Shown here piece by piece: positions 1 to 6,656 of a DNA stretch of 30,090 bases. The notes under the pieces were generated by a model. That model saw only the letters and a program-made list of their open reading frames with translations. It did not search any database and was not told the DNA's origin. The stretch is from a virus. Made by a program: the position numbers and the translations under genes. The stretch lies in IMG/VR virus record IMGVR_UViG_3300017593_000392, positions 1 to 30,090 of that record; one strand, 5' to 3'. Numbering within the stretch: position 1 is the first letter of the stretch; every line of letters starts with the position of its first letter.

Positions 1-62
1 AGAAAGCGGGGGTCCGCAGAACTCGCTTCGCTCAAACAGCTGCGGCCCTGATCCCGCTTTCT
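1..62. repeat. long imperfect hairpin, probably host intergenic repeat
   Basis: The first and last ten bases (1-10 and 53-62) are exact reverse complements, and inside them CCGCAG (14-19) pairs with CTGCGG (40-45). The loop has the composition of hairpin repeats that I recall from Burkholderiales intergenic regions, but I cannot check this. It could be a host transcription terminator or a repeat outside the phage end. There is no open frame here that I would call a gene. Confidence 0.5.
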
Positions 63-100
63 CCTGCGCTCCTCGGCACAGCCAGAGGGGATGAGAGTCA

Positions 101-116
101 ACGCGCCATGGCGCGT
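101..116. other. 16-bp perfect palindrome
   Basis: ACGCGCCATGGCGCGT reads the same on both strands. It lies in gene-free DNA between the hairpin at 1-62 and the proposed phage end. A second pair of near-identical 16-base segments, starting GGGCCGAGCG, occurs at 165-180 and 199-214. I see no coding support in this stretch, and the role of the palindrome is unknown. Confidence 0.5.
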
Positions 117-242
117 CCTTGTGTGGTGTGCGGGAGTGCAAAGGCCCTCGGTCTTCTTCTACCTGGGCCGAGCGAAGCGAAGGCCTGTGGGGAATCTAGG
201 GCCGAGCGCAGCGATGGTGTGAGCGACCACGATACTGGAGCA

Positions 243-373
243 TGTGGGACTAGCCGGGACTGAGCGGGACTGGTCGGGAAAAACCAAGTGAAATCAGGCA
301 CTTGAAGCGGATCCGGGGGAAATTTGGGCCCCTGGACCTGGGCCACGATCAGCTCGAGGGCTGGGCCACGATC
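243..373. mobile_element. candidate left end of the prophage with phased repeats
   Basis: A block starting TGTGGGACT at 243 contains GGGAC at 246-250, 256-260 and 266-270 and GGGAA at 276-280, so the unit repeats every 10 bp, about one helical turn. Further in, the 13-mer CTGGGCCACGATC occurs exactly at 338-350 and 361-373. Mu-like elements and their DDE transposase relatives have ends starting with TG and carrying several transposase-binding sites, and this block lies just beyond the last early gene. The exact terminus is inferred. The predicted target duplication would be 238-242 (GAGCA). The right end is not in the window, so this cannot be confirmed here. Confidence 0.45.
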
Positions 374-541
374 TTGGAGCACGGCGGGCGCGGAACTGGA
401 CGACCGCCTCATGCACTGTGCCCCGGAACGGCGGCGACGGTCAAGAATGCTGGCCCGCCAGAACGGCCCAGGAGCCGCGATCGCCGCCTTGCCGATGTCC
501 TGGTGGCTTGGCCCCTCGATCGCCGCTCCTACGGCCTTGCA

Positions 542-1069
542 TCACGACGTTGCCGGCGAACCAAGTTCTGCACCATTTCCGACATCCGTGTCGGAATTGC
601 CTGAGAGCGAGGGGTCGGGGGAATTCAGACACGGTTCGGCCCCGCGGTTGGCTGTGGATAAGTGTCCGCCCTCCACAACCTGTTCAACCTCATTTTCGAC
701 GGTTTTTTGCCCGAAAAGATCGGGCTGCACGCGCCGCCGAGCTTCGGCCAGGCAGCGCCGGTGAATCTGGTGGACCCGCACGTAGCTGATGCCGTACTCC
801 GCAGCCAGGTCGTTGGCATTGCCCCGGCGCATGCGTCCGAAGATCTCCCAATCGCGCTTGGACAGCCGGAATTCGCGGTCGCTGTTGATGTAGACGTTCT
901 GGCCCTTCCAGTGCTCGGTGAGGAAGTCCGCCAGGTCGTTGCCAATGTCGATCGCCCGGTCCTCTTCGATGCCGTGCTTGTCCATCATGTGCCGGGCGAG
1001 CCGCTCGGCCATTTCCGAGAACAGCTCATGGCGGCGGATCTCGCCCGGGGTCTCGAGGCCGTCGATCAT
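542..1069 (-). CDS. mor: Mor/C-type activator of late transcription
   Basis: The 175-residue protein matches the Mor transcription activator family, in which a dimer activates the middle or late promoters of Mu-like phages. The conserved segment runs from about residue 15 to 115 and includes the GNDLADFLTEHWKGQNVYI stretch and a C-terminal helix-turn-helix at about 83-104 (GNANDLAAEYGIS). The ATG at 1069 overlaps the gemA stop as ATGA, so it is the last gene of the early operon, as expected for a timing switch. Residues 120-175 are a low-complexity tail beyond the usual family length of roughly 120-140. A small hairpin (577-596) lies in the DNA coding for this tail. Only one Mor/C paralogue is present here, so it may do the work of both Mor and C of Mu. 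Confidence 0.9.
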   Translation of the reverse strand: MIDGLETPGEIRRHELFSEMAERLARHMMDKHGIEEDRAIDIGNDLADFLTEHWKGQNVYINSDREFRLSKRDWEIFGRMRRGNANDLAAEYGISYVRVHQIHRRCLAEARRRVQPDLFGQKTVENEVEQVVEGGHLSTANRGAEPCLNSPDPSLSGNSDTDVGNGAELGSPATS

Positions 1070-1512
1070 GCCGTGGGCGCTCCCCTACGGTTCTGCTCGA
1101 CGCCCAGCGCCTGGCTGATCTTGTGAAGGTCGCGCGGGTGGCACCACTCGAAGAACTCGGGCGCCGCGTCGCCGAGCATCTGCTTAGCGATGCCATCGGC
1201 ATACTCGTCGGGCTTGCGGTCAAGGCTGATCAGCTGCGCGCGGATGCGGCGCACCAGTGGCAGCGCATCGACCGAGGGCGTTGGGCGCTTGGGCCTCGCG
1301 CTCTTCTTCGCAGCCGCGGGACGGAAGCCGATGCTGTGCAGATAGTCGAGCACTGCGCGGCGGCCGGCGAAGTCGAGATCCTTGGCGCTGCGCACACGGC
1401 CCTGGGTCCAGAGCATGGCCTCGTAATCCGCGTCGCTCATGCTGAGCTGCTTCTTGGCGATGTGGATCTTGCCGAGATCGGCATTGCGGTTGTCGCGGGC
1501 GAGCTTGCTCAT
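1066..1512 (-). CDS. gemA: GemA-like regulatory protein (Mu gp16, DUF1018)
   Basis: The 148-residue protein has the typical start of the Mu gp16/GemA family: a basic N-terminus followed by KIHIAKKQLSMSDADYEAML (residues 15-34), then a central lysine-rich linker and a C-terminal half ending in HPRDLHKISQALG. In Mu, GemA affects host gene expression and DNA supercoiling during lytic growth; the exact mechanism is unclear. It sits directly before mor with an ATGA overlap, the same neighbourhood as in other Mu-like phages. The ATG at 1512 overlaps the stop of the preceding gene (1509-1511), which fixes the start. Family assignment is firm, molecular function is not. Confidence 0.85.
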   Translation of the reverse strand: MSKLARDNRNADLGKIHIAKKQLSMSDADYEAMLWTQGRVRSAKDLDFAGRRAVLDYLHSIGFRPAAAKKSARPKRPTPSVDALPLVRRIRAQLISLDRKPDEYADGIAKQMLGDAAPEFFEWCHPRDLHKISQALGVEQNRRGAPTA

Positions 1513-1874
1513 TCGATGCCCCTCGAACTCGCCGCCGTTGGCCGCTGTGGGCCACAGATGCGCTTGCGCCAGGCATGGTCGGGACTGGGACCACGCGAGA
1601 GAACCTCGGCGGCTTTCTCCATCGGAGTTTTGGGCAGCGCAGGCACATCAGCCGGACGTTCGTCGGACTGGTTCTCGATGAAGGGAACCTCCAGTGCGCC
1701 TTTGAGGACCGCCGCCAGTTCCACTTCGACTTTGGCCGTGGCGATGATGGTCTGAGCGACTTCGTTGCGCAGCCGATGGCGCGCAATGTCCACGGGCTTG
1801 TCCGTGTCGCTGAGCTCTTGCAGCTGGGCAAAGAGCGCGTCGCGCAGGGTGGCGATGTTATTCAGTGAGCTCAT
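1509..1874 (-). CDS. conserved Mu-like early protein of unknown function
   Basis: The 121-residue protein has an N-terminal helical part (LNNIATLRDALFAQLQEL) followed by a segment with the pattern IIATAKVEVELAAVLKG (about residues 43-59). I recognise this pattern from small proteins found just upstream of gemA in many transposable phages. The C-terminal third is proline- and charge-rich and probably disordered. It overlaps the upstream gene by 17 bases and gemA by 4 bases, so translational coupling is likely. No enzymatic motif, signal peptide or membrane segment is visible. A role in early regulation or replication is only a guess from position. Confidence 0.7.
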   Translation of the reverse strand: MSSLNNIATLRDALFAQLQELSDTDKPVDIARHRLRNEVAQTIIATAKVEVELAAVLKGALEVPFIENQSDERPADVPALPKTPMEKAAEVLSRGPSPDHAWRKRICGPQRPTAASSRGIE

Positions 1875-2520
1875 GCAGCCTCCGCGTGATTTGCTTTTGC
1901 AGTGCGATGACTTCTTTCAGCTCCTTTGGATAGGCCTGGGGCGCGAGGTGAGCCAGGTCGGGGCGAGACAGATAGAACTCGAGCGGTCGGACGATTCGCA
2001 TACGTCGGAGCTCGTTTTCAACCGCGCATGTCGACCGTCCCAGTGCAAGGCCGATCTCTCTGTTTGTCATGGTGCGCGACATTTCTGCGAGTCGCGTTCG
2101 CTCGGAAGGGAGCCATCGTCCGCTGAGGGTCGGGAGCCCTCTTTCCCCTGCGCACTCGAGCGAGCAATATCTTCCGCGGCTTGGTCCCGGTCGCGCTAAA
2201 AAATCGCGCCCGCAGATAGAGCACACGCAAGGCAGCTTCCCCCGGTTCTTGAACGCGTGCTTGCTCTTTTCCCAAAGAACATTGACATGGCCCGCGACTT
2301 GAGCCTGAAACTCATCCAGATCAGTCGTTGACGCGGCTCGAAGATCATCTCGAATATTGATCGCATCGGCGACATACGTCGCAGACTCGATCGTTCGATA
2401 GGCTCGCGGTCCCGGGTGACCACAGTTCATCTTGGTGACGAACAACTGGGTTCCGTCAGGAAGTGTCATTGCCACCCGCCACGTAGCGCCGACGAGCACT
2501 ACAGCCCATTGCCCGCTCAT
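1858..2520 (-). CDS. zinc-finger plus helix-turn-helix protein, function unknown
   Basis: The 220-residue protein contains a four-cysteine zinc-binding pattern at about residues 100-123 (CSIC ... YCSLEC), of the type seen next to HNH or DNA-binding modules. A putative helix-turn-helix follows at about 150-173 (MTNREIGLALGRSTCAVENELRR). The C-terminus ends in a helical PKELKEVIALQKQITRRLHE segment common in phage DNA-binding proteins. I do not see an HNH catalytic histidine pair, so a nuclease call is not supported. The ATG at 2520 overlaps the previous stop as ATGA. A sequence-specific DNA-binding role is plausible. Confidence 0.65.
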   Translation of the reverse strand: MSGQWAVVLVGATWRVAMTLPDGTQLFVTKMNCGHPGPRAYRTIESATYVADAINIRDDLRAASTTDLDEFQAQVAGHVNVLWEKSKHAFKNRGKLPCVCSICGRDFLARPGPSRGRYCSLECAGERGLPTLSGRWLPSERTRLAEMSRTMTNREIGLALGRSTCAVENELRRMRIVRPLEFYLSRPDLAHLAPQAYPKELKEVIALQKQITRRLHELTE

Positions 2521-3380
2521 TCTCCCGGCCTCCGTTCGACAACGATGTGCTCGCCGACCGAGTCCGTTGCCAGCACCACATATCCGCGCTCGTGCAGCCA
2601 GAAAAAGGCTTCGGCGATCTGAGGATCGGCCTCGGCAAGCGTATGCACTTCACGCGCGTTGGCGTCGGTCAGGCCGAGGGTCAAGCCGTGCTCATCCTGC
2701 GCAACGCAGTTGTTCGTCAGCACGTCAAGCATGGCAGCATCGGCGATCTCAAGAGACCGAGCGAGCAAGACCAGGTCTTCGGCCGCAACAGGTGTCTCCA
2801 CCGCTTGCGCAGGTGCTGCCAGTTCGGCATTGGTGCGGTGAGCGGTTTCGAGAGTGGCGATGACGCGGCCGAAGCCGTCGGCCGTGATGTTGTTGTAGAC
2901 GCCTTCTTGCTCATAGCCCGAGACGGCCTCCAGTCGGTAGTGGAAGTGCGCGAGGCCCTCCAACGGCGGGCCATCTGCCGCAGGTGCTGCCACGGCCGGG
3001 GGCGTGAGCGCTGCGAAGAACGTCAGCGAGTTGACGAACAAGCCGACTCGGGCCGCCAGCTCCTCGCGGCCTTCGGGCTGGCTGATTCCGAGCGCCACGA
3101 GTGCGCGGGATAGTTGGTCGATATCGATGGCTCCAGCCTGCTCGGCCAAGCGCGCGCGATGCGGGTCCGCCGCCTCCTGCTGCACGGGCGCGGCATACGT
3201 CCAGGCCCAATGAAAGGCACCGGCTACATCGGGGACGATCGCGCACTTCTCACAGTCCGCGATGTACCGAGCGAACGCCCGGCGGCCGTCCTCGTTCGTG
3301 GTGGCCGAGGTGGCCAAGGGCGACGTATCGATCAGGTGCACTTCGCATGGCTGAGTGCTGATGGATTCGGGAGGCATCAT
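2517..3380 (-). CDS. early-operon protein of unknown function
   Basis: This 287-residue protein is not recognised. The frame stays open upstream to 3695, but the ATG at 3380 overlaps the stop of the preceding gene as ATGA, the rule throughout this operon, so I take it as the start. The sequence is mostly helical, alanine-rich and acidic. An N-terminal part (about 25-70) contains ARYIADCEKCAIVPDVAGAFHWAW, a middle part has a helical bundle-like composition, and the C-terminal 40 residues (AFFWLHERGYVVLATDSVGEHIVVERR) look like a small alpha/beta unit. There is no signal peptide or membrane span. Confidence 0.65.
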   Translation of the reverse strand: MMPPESISTQPCEVHLIDTSPLATSATTNEDGRRAFARYIADCEKCAIVPDVAGAFHWAWTYAAPVQQEAADPHRARLAEQAGAIDIDQLSRALVALGISQPEGREELAARVGLFVNSLTFFAALTPPAVAAPAADGPPLEGLAHFHYRLEAVSGYEQEGVYNNITADGFGRVIATLETAHRTNAELAAPAQAVETPVAAEDLVLLARSLEIADAAMLDVLTNNCVAQDEHGLTLGLTDANAREVHTLAEADPQIAEAFFWLHERGYVVLATDSVGEHIVVERRPGE

Positions 3381-3688
3381 GGCTGTACAAGGTGGGTGAA
3401 AAGGCTGCGCTGGCCGCTGGCATCCGCGGCTGCCAAGCGACACGCAGGACAAAGGTGTTTGTTCGGACCCGTTTGCGTCGCGTGAGCGGCGCACAGCGGG
3501 CGATCGCAGGTGCGACCGCCCCTGCCCGGGCCGTCGCATAGAAATGCGCTGGGTGCCAGGCACAGCAGGGGTGGCGTGAGCTGCACGTGCGGGCTCAGGC
3601 TGTGGGCGAGCTCCTCGCCGCAGGGCTTGGGCAGCTTGCGGCCCCGCATGTGGAACACGCCCAGCTTCTCGCTGCGGTAGTACGGCAT
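3377..3688 (-). CDS. small cysteine-rich protein, probably zinc-binding
   Basis: The 103-residue protein has C43, C51, C61, C66, H69, C80 and C83. The spacing CDRPLCAAH followed by CPAC resembles a two-zinc cross-brace or treble-clef module. The N-terminal 20 residues are basic and aromatic (MPYYRSEKLGVFHMRGRKLP). The start codon at 3688 shares a base with the stop of the preceding gene (TGATG), and the gene ends with ATGA overlap into the next one, so it is embedded in the coupled operon. Such small zinc proteins often mediate nucleic-acid or protein contacts in phages, but no specific function can be given. Confidence 0.65.
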   Translation of the reverse strand: MPYYRSEKLGVFHMRGRKLPKPCGEELAHSLSPHVQLTPPLLCLAPSAFLCDGPGRGGRTCDRPLCAAHATQTGPNKHLCPACRLAAADASGQRSLFTHLVQP

Positions 3689-3975
3689 CAGGCACCCACC
3701 TTGCGTTGCGCTACGCGCAGAAGCCGGTGGTACGAACCCTGGCCGGCCTGGTGACCAGCGCCATGCTCGACCTTAGCGATGCCGTCGATCGCGTCGACCA
3801 CCGCCTGCAGGTAAGCCAGATCGCTGAGGAACCCGAAGCCGGCCCGGCACGCGCGGTATCGCGCGTTGATCGTGCGCTGCGTCGGTAGCGGAACCATGCG
3901 CCAGTGGGTCGAGCACAGGAAGCGCCCGGACGGCACCGTCCCACCGCATTTGAAGGCGTCGCAAAAGCTGCTCAT
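3688..3975 (-). CDS. small zinc-ribbon-like phage protein
   Basis: The 95-residue product starts at ATG 3975, which overlaps the stop of the upstream gene (ATGA); the slightly longer frame to 3993 is less likely. The N-terminus has C5, C10, C21 and H24 in the arrangement FCDAFKCGG ... FLCSTHW, followed by MVPLPTQRTINARYRACR. I recognise this combination from small proteins spread through phages and plasmids of Gram-negative bacteria, without a known function. The rest is a helix (YLQAVVDAIDGIAKVE) and a basic tail. Zinc binding is inferred from the cysteine spacing. Confidence 0.65.
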   Translation of the reverse strand: MSSFCDAFKCGGTVPSGRFLCSTHWRMVPLPTQRTINARYRACRAGFGFLSDLAYLQAVVDAIDGIAKVEHGAGHQAGQGSYHRLLRVAQRKVGA

Positions 3976-4982
3976 AGCGGCATCTCGTTCCACTCGCGGC
4001 CGTCGAGTTGCCGACCCGCGATCTGCTTGCCGACGCGATGCAATTGCACGCAGGATGGCATGCTCGTATCCACCAACACGCGCGGCAGATCCTTGCCCTC
4101 GGGGACATAGCCACTGCCATCAACGAACGCAACGAAGCGCTCGGATTTTCCGTCCCAGCAGAGCGGGTCTCTCGGCGCCCATTCACCCCATTGCTTGAAG
4201 AAAAAAGGCACGCCGATGGCCTCGCACTGATCGCGCAGGCTGCGTGCCCACTCGGGATGCATAGGACGCGCACCAGGGCCGCTCTCCCCGCCCACGATCA
4301 CCCAGTCGATCTTCTCCAGCACGTTCGTTCCATCGCGCATGTCGCTGGTGTTGGCGAACATGCCCTCGAACGACACGGCCCCCAGCAGCGGCTCGATGCT
4401 CAGATAGCGAACGCGCGCCGGCACCTGCAGCAGCAATGCAATTCGCTCGTCCGCGCGCTTCTGGTCCTCGACACTCACACCGAGCCACACGTTGTCGAGA
4501 GGCAGGCCCGACCACACTGCGATGGGGCAACCATCGCGCTCGAGCTGGAGCCGCACGATCTGCTGACCGATCAGTGCCTCGCGCACCGGGTTCGCGAAGT
4601 AGGCGCGCATCCTCGCTGCCCGCTTCGTCAGCACCTGGAACGTGTGCTGCTTCGCGAGTGCCATGACGGCGAAGACCCGATCAATCCAATCGTCCGGCAC
4701 GGACTCGTGAAAGAGATCCCCGTGGGCACAGACGAAGATCATGCGAGCTCGCTTCCAGCCCAGCGGCTGGCGCAGCCACTCTTCATTGAAGCGGACATCG
4801 CCCGTCCACACCGGCCCCGCCTCGCTGTTGCGTGTGAGCCCTGCACGGCTGGGATGGTGCTGGAGACGAGTGCCCGCGAGCTTCATGGCATAGCAGCGCT
4901 TGCAGCCCGGGCTGGTGACACTGCAACCCGTGATCGGGTTCCAGGTGGCATCAGTCCATTCGATATTGCTGTGGTCGGCCAT
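3972..4982 (-). CDS. Gp37/Gp68 family protein (DUF5131)
   Basis: The 336-residue protein belongs to the phage Gp37/Gp68 family. The N-terminus reads IEWTDATWNPITGC, followed by a three-cysteine cluster C20, C27 and C30 (GCKRCYA). Conserved later segments include VCAHGDLFHE (about 95), FQVLTKRAARM, NVWLGVSVEDQ, YLSIEPLLG and VIVGGESGPGARPMHPEWARSLRDQC. The cluster resembles, but does not exactly match, the CxxxCxxC motif of radical-SAM enzymes, and family members are suspected iron-sulfur proteins of unknown reaction. Some relatives are encoded beside a three-Cys-motif partner protein (TcmP), but no such partner is visible here. The start at 4982 lies 3 bases after the preceding stop. Confidence 0.85.
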   Translation of the reverse strand: MADHSNIEWTDATWNPITGCSVTSPGCKRCYAMKLAGTRLQHHPSRAGLTRNSEAGPVWTGDVRFNEEWLRQPLGWKRARMIFVCAHGDLFHESVPDDWIDRVFAVMALAKQHTFQVLTKRAARMRAYFANPVREALIGQQIVRLQLERDGCPIAVWSGLPLDNVWLGVSVEDQKRADERIALLLQVPARVRYLSIEPLLGAVSFEGMFANTSDMRDGTNVLEKIDWVIVGGESGPGARPMHPEWARSLRDQCEAIGVPFFFKQWGEWAPRDPLCWDGKSERFVAFVDGSGYVPEGKDLPRVLVDTSMPSCVQLHRVGKQIAGRQLDGREWNEMPL

Positions 4983-4985
4983 GCA

Positions 4986-5339
4986 TCACCCCAGCACCAG
5001 CGGCGCGAGCCACCAGTTCCACAGCCCGAACACGCTGAACACGAAGTAGCAGCGTTCCCGGATCAAGAGCCAGCGATGCCCCTGGTGTCGATTGAAAGGG
5101 ATGCCCACCACGTTGCTTGCCAGGAACGCGGCGAAGCCCCACGCGGGATGCATGGAAGGGATCGCGAGCACCAGAGCACCTGCGACACCGAACGTCGTGG
5201 CGGAAACCTCTGCGGCCTTCATCGACCACGCCGGCCACTGCCGATTGCGCGCTTCGAACGCGCCAGAGAGCCAGAATGCCGTGCCCACCACCACAAAGGT
5301 GATGGCGAACCAAACGATGGTCGCTACCGGATCAGCCAT
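4986..5339 (-). CDS. small multi-pass membrane protein
   Basis: The 117-residue product from ATG 5339 has four likely membrane segments: about 5-25 (ATIVWFAITFVVVGTAFWLS), 44-61 (SATTFGVAGALVLAI), 66-82 (AWGFAAFLASNVVGIPF) and 95-114 (CYFVFSVFGLWNWWLAPLVL). The longer frame to 5498 would add an arginine-rich leader that is out of keeping with the operon. Its start overlaps the upstream stop by 8 bases. It acts in the inner membrane, but it lies among early genes and far from the lysis block, so a holin is not the first guess. Function unknown. Confidence 0.65.
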   Translation of the reverse strand: MADPVATIVWFAITFVVVGTAFWLSGAFEARNRQWPAWSMKAAEVSATTFGVAGALVLAIPSMHPAWGFAAFLASNVVGIPFNRHQGHRWLLIRERCYFVFSVFGLWNWWLAPLVLG

Positions 5340-5574
5340 GCTCGACCGCCTTCCAGCCCACAGGGTGAGTCCAGCGAAAGAGCACGCGCGGCAGCGCCTC
5401 GTCGGAGACCAGGCGGAAGGTGATGGCGCCTGCTCCGACCTGACCGAGCTCGTCCGCGGCATCGGTGACCCGATCCGTCTCCGCAACATCCGTGGCATCG
5501 AAGCGCACCACGTCTTTCCACGCGCCGCTGGTGTTCACCTGTAGCTTGGCCGGCTTCTTCAAATCAGCGGACAT
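5332..5574 (-). CDS. small early protein of unknown function
   Basis: An 80-residue product from ATG 5574, overlapping the preceding gene by 11 bases and the following membrane protein by 8. The sequence (MSADLKKPAKLQVNTSGAWK ... ALPRVLFRWTHPVGWKAVEHG) looks like a small beta-rich domain with an acidic middle. No cysteine cluster, membrane span or known motif is present. The upstream extension of the frame to 5763 is the shadow of the neighbouring gene. Coding is supported mainly by its place in the chain of overlapping genes and the lack of another frame here. Confidence 0.6.
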   Translation of the reverse strand: MSADLKKPAKLQVNTSGAWKDVVRFDATDVAETDRVTDAADELGQVGAGAITFRLVSDEALPRVLFRWTHPVGWKAVEHG

Positions 5575-6025
5575 GGACGCCCCCCGATTGCGATACCAAG
5601 ATGCTGCCCAGCGCCACGTCGCGCGCCTCGTAAACGCTCGTCTCCAGCGAGGGAAGATCGGCGTCCAGCCCTTGCCCGCTGCCGCTCTTGTCGTGCTTGA
5701 TGGCTTCGAACCAGTTCGCGAGAGCCGCGGCACTGCTGATGGTGTGATGCAGCGCCTTTTCACGGTCGCCCGTGATCACCGCGCGCAGGCACTTGCCGAC
5801 CAGGCGGCCGATCAGCCAGAACCAGTTCTCCGCGCTCTTCTGGCGGTTGCCAGCCTCGCCGAAGCGATAGCGCTGGTGCGCCGCTTCGTACTGCACTGCC
5901 GAGAGAAACTCTTCGGTGTGCGGGTTGTTGATCAGCGCGCGCAGGCGCTTGACCTCCGCCGTCAACGCTTCAACATCAGCGAGCGCGACGATGCGCTCCA
6001 GATCAGGATCGTAGAAGCCGGTCAT
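5564..6025 (-). CDS. conserved phage protein, helical, function unknown
   Basis: The 153-residue product starts at ATG 6025, preceded by a GAAAGG ribosome-binding site; the frame upstream to 6073 is not needed. It opens with a coiled-coil-like helix (IVALADVEALTAEVKRLRALI). The conserved part is about 35-115, with EAAHQRYRFGEAGNRQKSAENWFWLIGRL and GKCLRAVITGDREKALHHTISSAAALANW. I recognise this block from many phages and prophages, where it is unnamed. The spacing of E, H and D/K residues in an all-helical frame recalls MazG/NTP-pyrophosphohydrolase folds, but the EExxD signature is not clear, so that idea is weak. Confidence 0.7.
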   Translation of the reverse strand: MTGFYDPDLERIVALADVEALTAEVKRLRALINNPHTEEFLSAVQYEAAHQRYRFGEAGNRQKSAENWFWLIGRLVGKCLRAVITGDREKALHHTISSAAALANWFEAIKHDKSGSGQGLDADLPSLETSVYEARDVALGSILVSQSGGVHVR

Positions 6026-6072
6026 TGCATGCCTTTCAAAAGGTGTTTTCAGACAGGGGAACGGGTGATGCA

Positions 6073-6408
6073 TCAGCCGCCGTCGTCGTCGGCTTGTGCG
6101 GCCGCGACGTGCGCGATCAGGCGCGAGCCCAGCTCGAGCACTTCGCGCTGGGTCATGAAGACCTCAGCACCGCGGATGACGAAGCGCACCACGCCGCCGC
6201 GGAAGAAACTTGCATCGAGTCGCGTTGCCTCCGCCTCGATGTCGTCGGCGAACTCGATCAATGGCGCGAGCAGGAACGGGCTGGCGGGCTTGCAGCCGGT
6301 GGGTGCTGGCGCCGTGGCCGCATCAACCGTGCGATGAACGAAGTCGGCCGGCAGGTTCTCTTTGCGAGCTGTTGCGCGCGGGCGCTCTTGACGATGCGCA
6401 GTGGTCAT
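6073..6408 (-). CDS. small early protein of unknown function
   Basis: A 111-residue protein whose ATG at 6408 overlaps the stop of the upstream gene as ATGA. The first 35 residues are basic and probably flexible (MTTAHRQERPRATARKENL). The rest (PFLLAPLIEFADDIEAEATRLDASFF, then VVRFVIRGAEVFMTQREVLELGSRLIAHVAAA) looks like a compact alpha/beta domain. No family is recognised. It is followed by the only appreciable gap of this part of the operon (6026-6072), after which the next gene has its own ribosome-binding site. Confidence 0.6.
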   Translation of the reverse strand: MTTAHRQERPRATARKENLPADFVHRTVDAATAPAPTGCKPASPFLLAPLIEFADDIEAEATRLDASFFRGGVVRFVIRGAEVFMTQREVLELGSRLIAHVAAAQADDDGG

Positions 6409-6656
6409 TGCTGGCTCGCCTCGTCGACGGTGGCCGCTCGTGCCGCCGCGCCCTTGAACGTGTCGGGCTCATACTTGTTGCAGATCGCGCCAGCTGTGAC
6501 GGTGAAGCCGCCACGCGTGCATCGCCAAACGCGCGTGTCGAAGGGCGGCATGCGGTCGGCAATGTCCTCGTGGCTCAGCCTGCAGTTGCCGCAGCGTGGG
6601 CGCGCCGTGGCGGACAGGAAGCCCTGCACGAGTCGAGCGGTCTGTGCGCCGCTCAC
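6405..6656 (-). CDS. small four-cysteine protein, probably zinc-binding
   Basis: The 83-residue protein starts with GTG at 6656, overlapping the stop of the upstream gam-like gene (GTGA). It has C22, C25, C46 and C59 in the order RCGNC ... RMPPFDTRVWRC ... GAICN. That pattern is seen in small phage proteins with a single zinc site. The GTG start is set by the overlap; an internal ATG would remove the first cysteine pair and is rejected. It may be a protein-interaction module; no function is known. Confidence 0.6.
   Translation of the reverse strand: MSGAQTARLVQGFLSATARPRCGNCRLSHEDIADRMPPFDTRVWRCTRGGFTVTAGAICNKYEPDTFKGAAARAATVDEASQQ

Noticed and set aside
285-304. CAAGTG/CACTTG inverted repeat near the left end as a third repressor operator
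   Set aside because: It shares the CAAGTG core with the central operator but lacks the GGCGAA arms, so the match is too short to support binding.
98-412. A 104-codon minus-strand frame across the proposed left end
   Set aside because: It runs through the phased repeats and palindromic DNA, has low-complexity serine, proline and arginine content and no family resemblance.
577-596. 8-bp hairpin (TTCCGACA and complement) as an early terminator
   Set aside because: It lies inside the mor coding tail and no T-run follows in the leftward direction.
302-789. Three overlapping plus-strand frames opposite mor
   Set aside because: They are antisense to a confidently recognised gene or lie in the repeat region; compositions are arginine- and proline-rich as expected for shadows in GC-rich DNA.
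4008-5423. A 471-codon plus-strand frame
   Set aside because: It is antisense to the Gp37/Gp68 protein and two further genes, is histidine- and arginine-rich and has no recognisable motif.
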